Source of the DNA: an uncultured Lachnospiraceae bacterium
Lineage (GTDB): Bacteria > Bacillota > Clostridia > Lachnospirales > Lachnospiraceae
Reading direction: 5' to 3'
DNA: 64,000 nucleotides
Assembly (NCBI GenBank): GCA_902781325.1
Contig: CACZJD010000005.1
Span: 24,836 to 88,835 of the forward strand
Both the position numbers and the translations under genes were made by a program. Under the pieces are notes generated by a model. That model was not told the DNA's origin and made no database searches. It saw only the letters and a list, made by a program, of their open reading frames with translations. Shown one piece after another: positions 62,246-64,000 of this stretch; positions within the stretch are counted from its first letter, which is position 1; every line of letters begins with the position of its first letter.

Positions 62246-63160
62246 ATGAAAAAAATTGATGCACATTTACATTTGGCCAAGATCGTAGCAGGTTACTGCA
62301 GACGCGGTGAGCTGCGCGCCATCGGCGGCGGCAAATGCCAGTGGGGAAGCGGCGAAGTATTCCAGCTTTTCCCGCAGAACGGCGACTATGGCGATGACTG
62401 CTTCACAGCTGAGCAGGCTCTGGCGATCATGGACCGCAATGATGTGGAGAGAGCTGTTCTGATGAACGGCAGTATGTACGGCTTCCAGAATATCTATCAC
62501 GAGGAGCTTCTCGAGAAGTATCCCGATCGCTTCTGCCCTTCCTGTGAGGTGGAGCCTTTCGCTACCAATCACATGGAGACACTGCACAGATTCCTGGAAG
62601 AGAAGCATTTCCATCTCGTCAAATTTGAAGTCAGCTCCGGCGGCGGCCTCATGGGCTGCCACGATCCCTTCGATCTGTCAGGCGACAGAATGATGGAGAT
62701 CTACAAGCTGATCGAGAAGCATAAAGGCGTGGTTGCGCTGGATGTCGGCGATATTCTGATGGAGAGCCATCAGACCACCGCCCTGCTGCGCATTGCAGAC
62801 AGGTGCCCTGACCTCAAGGTCGTGATCTGCCACCTTCTTGCTCCTATGAGAGAGAAGAAGAAAGAGTGGAAGGCAGAACTGCAGATGCTCAGCCAGGCCA
62901 ATGTCTGGTTCGACATCGCGGCAATGCCCAAGATCATGTCCCCCGATGTCTATCCTTATCCTGAGACTGTTGATACTCTGGCGGAAGCGAGAGATATCAT
63001 CGGCGCGGACAGGATGATGTGGGGAACCGATGCTCCGTTCGCTGCAACGCAGGATTCCTACGAGCATCTCACGGATTATCTTGAGAAATCCAATGTATTC
63101 TCGCAGAAAGAGCTGGAAGATATCTACTACAACAACGCTAAACTTGTCTATTTCAGCTGA
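62246..63160 (+). CDS. Amidohydrolase family 2 protein (TIM-barrel metal hydrolase)
   Basis: A 304-aa protein. It shows DAHLHLAK (HxH metal site), VICHLLAP, and MMWGTDAPFAA with the catalytic Asp, matching the amidohydrolase-2 family of lactonases and decarboxylases. A Cys/Gly-rich insertion follows the first motif (residues 15-50). With the cyclase-type hydrolase and the PanE-like enzyme it may open a lactone or amide taken up by the adjacent importer. This is inference from context. Confidence 0.9.
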   Translation: MKKIDAHLHLAKIVAGYCRRGELRAIGGGKCQWGSGEVFQLFPQNGDYGDDCFTAEQALAIMDRNDVERAVLMNGSMYGFQNIYHEELLEKYPDRFCPSCEVEPFATNHMETLHRFLEEKHFHLVKFEVSSGGGLMGCHDPFDLSGDRMMEIYKLIEKHKGVVALDVGDILMESHQTTALLRIADRCPDLKVVICHLLAPMREKKKEWKAELQMLSQANVWFDIAAMPKIMSPDVYPYPETVDTLAEARDIIGADRMMWGTDAPFAATQDSYEHLTDYLEKSNVFSQKELEDIYYNNAKLVYFS

Positions 63161-63175
63161 GCCAAATGCTAAATA

Positions 63176-63224
63176 AAGGGGCCGGGAAGAAATGTCCTCC
63201 ATTTCTTTCCCGGCCCCTTTTCTT
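63176..63224. terminator. Bidirectional terminator between amidohydrolase and cupin genes
   Basis: AAAGGGGCCGGGAAGAAATG and CATTTCTTTCCCGGCCCCTT pair around TCCTC. T residues follow on both strands. Confidence 0.93.
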
Positions 63225-63239
63225 TTGCCGCAATTATTA

Positions 63240-63590
63240 TCAGGTTGTGTACAGGATCAGCGCGATCATCTCGATCGGCTCGCCGATGGCCTCGATGGAA
63301 TGGCACTCGCCGTCACCGCAATAGTATACATCGCCGGGCTGTACATCAACGATCGTGCCGTTGTCGTTGTACTTGCCGCTTCCGGAAAGGATGTAATAGG
63401 TCTCAGCGTCGCCCTTGTGCGTGTGGAGGCCGATCTTGCTTCCGGGATACACCGTCGTATGCCCGAATACACGTCCCTTATTCTCCATTTCCTCAGGTCC
63501 GTTCAAAAGGCTTCTCACAGTGATCTCACCGACACCGTTAAAGGGAGACGGCTTTCTGATGCTGATCTTATCGTCGCTTCTTCTAATCAT
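63240..63590 (-). CDS. Small cupin domain protein
   Basis: A 116-aa single-domain cupin: GLHTHKGDAETYYILSGSG carries the first metal motif (two His and a Glu) and GDGECHSIE the second His. It starts behind AGGAGGG. Small cupins are often sugar isomerases, epimerases or ligand sensors. It is convergent with the amidohydrolase gene, and its promoter contains the same 30-bp motif as yhcH, so it probably belongs to the same regulon. Confidence 0.9.
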   Translation of the reverse strand: MIRRSDDKISIRKPSPFNGVGEITVRSLLNGPEEMENKGRVFGHTTVYPGSKIGLHTHKGDAETYYILSGSGKYNDNGTIVDVQPGDVYYCGDGECHSIEAIGEPIEMIALILYTT

Positions 63591-63620
63591 GATTTACCCT
63601 CCTGTAAGCTGTGTGCATTA

Positions 63621-63654
63621 TTGCTCAGTTTAGATAATGTTTACATTTATTATA
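63621..63654 (-). promoter_or_regulatory. Cupin promoter with shared 30-bp operator motif
   Basis: On the minus strand TATAAT (63654-63649) is a perfect -10. The 30-bp motif at 63621-63650 overlaps it and the start site and matches 55174-55203 at 25 of 30 positions. Confidence 0.6.
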
Positions 63655-63761
63655 CTAGATGGGCGCGGTTTCTTAAATTGTTTCATATGCAAAAACCAAG
63701 ATTTGGTTCCCGGCTAAACATGTCTTTTTTGACCTGTATTATGTCATATCCGACATGCGGC

Positions 63762-63789
63762 TTGTATTTCTGCTTTCCGGTGCTATAAT
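63762..63789 (+). promoter_or_regulatory. Promoter of the antiporter gene
   Basis: TTGTAT (63762-63767) and the extended -10 TGCTATAAT (63781-63789), 16-bp spacer. Transcription would start near 63796, giving a leader of about 115 nt. Confidence 0.75.
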
Positions 63790-63833
63790 TGGAGCGTTCC
63801 AAAGAAAACCGCCAGGATGGACATGCTATGCTC

Positions 63834-63891
63834 ATGACTGACTGGAGTTTTTTTTTATTGCAGTGGCGCCGCAGGCGCTCTTATCAGTCAT
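63834..63891 (+). promoter_or_regulatory. Structured 5' leader before the antiporter gene
   Basis: ATGACTGA (63834-63841) pairs perfectly with TCAGTCAT (63884-63891). Inside, GGCGCC (63865-63870) and GGCGCT (63874-63879) form a second stem preceded by a run of nine T. The fold ends about 20 nt before the start codon. It could be a riboregulatory element; no known riboswitch class is recognised. Confidence 0.5.
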
Positions 63892-63911
63892 TATAGAAAA
63901 GAGGAATCGTT

Positions 63912-64000
63912 ATGAGCATGTTACTGGAAACTGCACTTGCGTTGTTTGCCGGGCTGATGATGACCCGTGTTTTCAAGTATATGAAACTGAACTTTCCGGA
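63912..64000 (+). CDS. Kef-type cation:proton antiporter (3'-partial)
   Basis: Only the first ~29 codons are in the window, starting at ATG 63912 behind AGAGGA. The visible LALFAGLMMTRVFKYMKLNFP is the usual first helix and loop of KefB/CPA2-type Na+ or K+/H+ antiporters. The family call rests on this short stretch. Confidence 0.55.
   Translation, partial: MSMLLETALALFAGLMMTRVFKYMKLNFP

Noticed and set aside
1-64000. tRNA, rRNA or known riboswitch genes
   Set aside because: No cloverleaf, rRNA or recognised aptamer core was noticed by eye. A covariance-model scan would be needed to be certain.

Overview
The window looks like chromosomal DNA of a gut-type Lachnospiraceae (Clostridia, Bacillota). 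It has strong GGAGG-like ribosome sites, many extended -10 promoters, lipoprotein-type ABC binding proteins, LplB/LplC-type and MsmK-type sugar importers, and a full pectin/galacturonate catabolic locus. No rRNA, tRNA, prophage or CRISPR array was seen.

Layout. (1) 1-9.7 kb: the 3' part of an adenosine-deaminase-like gene with an extra C-terminal domain; an ECF sigma factor, a membrane partner and a DUF4349 lipoprotein; an MBOAT + SGNH pair of the exopolysaccharide O-acetylation type; a histidine phosphatase; and a voltage-gated-type K+ channel carrying two TrkA_C domains. (2) 9.8-16.1 kb: pepT, yfbR, a decayed yfcE phosphodiesterase, and a repeat-rich island in which a PD-(D/E)XK-like nuclease gene lies between two direct copies of an array of ~62-bp units that switch orientation at the centre; then ygiQ. 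(3) 16.2-30.6 kb: a DUF3298-like lipoprotein, an autoregulated XRE-DUF4160 pair, an HD hydrolase overlapping a GH32 fructosidase, a frameshifted lactonase, a tripartite HipB-HipS-HipT-like toxin-antitoxin operon behind four phased operators, radical-SAM, HAD, YbaK, LysM and aldo/keto reductase genes, and a broken pectinesterase.

(4) 30.9-55.0 kb: a long, all-plus-strand pectin locus. LplB/LplC permeases, a large binding lipoprotein and an MsmK-type ATPase are interleaved with five small unrecognised membrane proteins, one of them frame-disrupted. GH28, GH105, an AraC regulator, a second MsmK-type ATPase, KduI, a KduD-like dehydrogenase, GH4, UxaB, UxaA, a MATE exporter, a TIM-barrel isomerase, a KDG kinase and UxaC follow. 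Together they would import oligogalacturonides, cut them to galacturonate and unsaturated uronates, and convert these to 2-keto-3-deoxygluconate-6-phosphate; the KDPG aldolase is not in the window. (5) 55.2-63.6 kb: a second catabolic module with YhcH, a putative cyclase/hydrolase, a ketopantoate-reductase-like enzyme, a ribose-type ABC importer with two permeases, an amidohydrolase, and a cupin on the opposite strand. A shared 30-bp motif at both ends suggests one regulon for an unidentified substrate. (6) 63.9 kb: the first codons of a Kef-type antiporter behind a structured leader.

Main items for follow-up: the nuclease/62-bp-repeat island, the accessory membrane proteins of the pectin importer, the unexplained 55-63 kb pathway and its shared operator, and the HipBST-like operon with operators every 41-42 bp. 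Four genes carry internal frame disruptions, which could be real decay or consensus errors.
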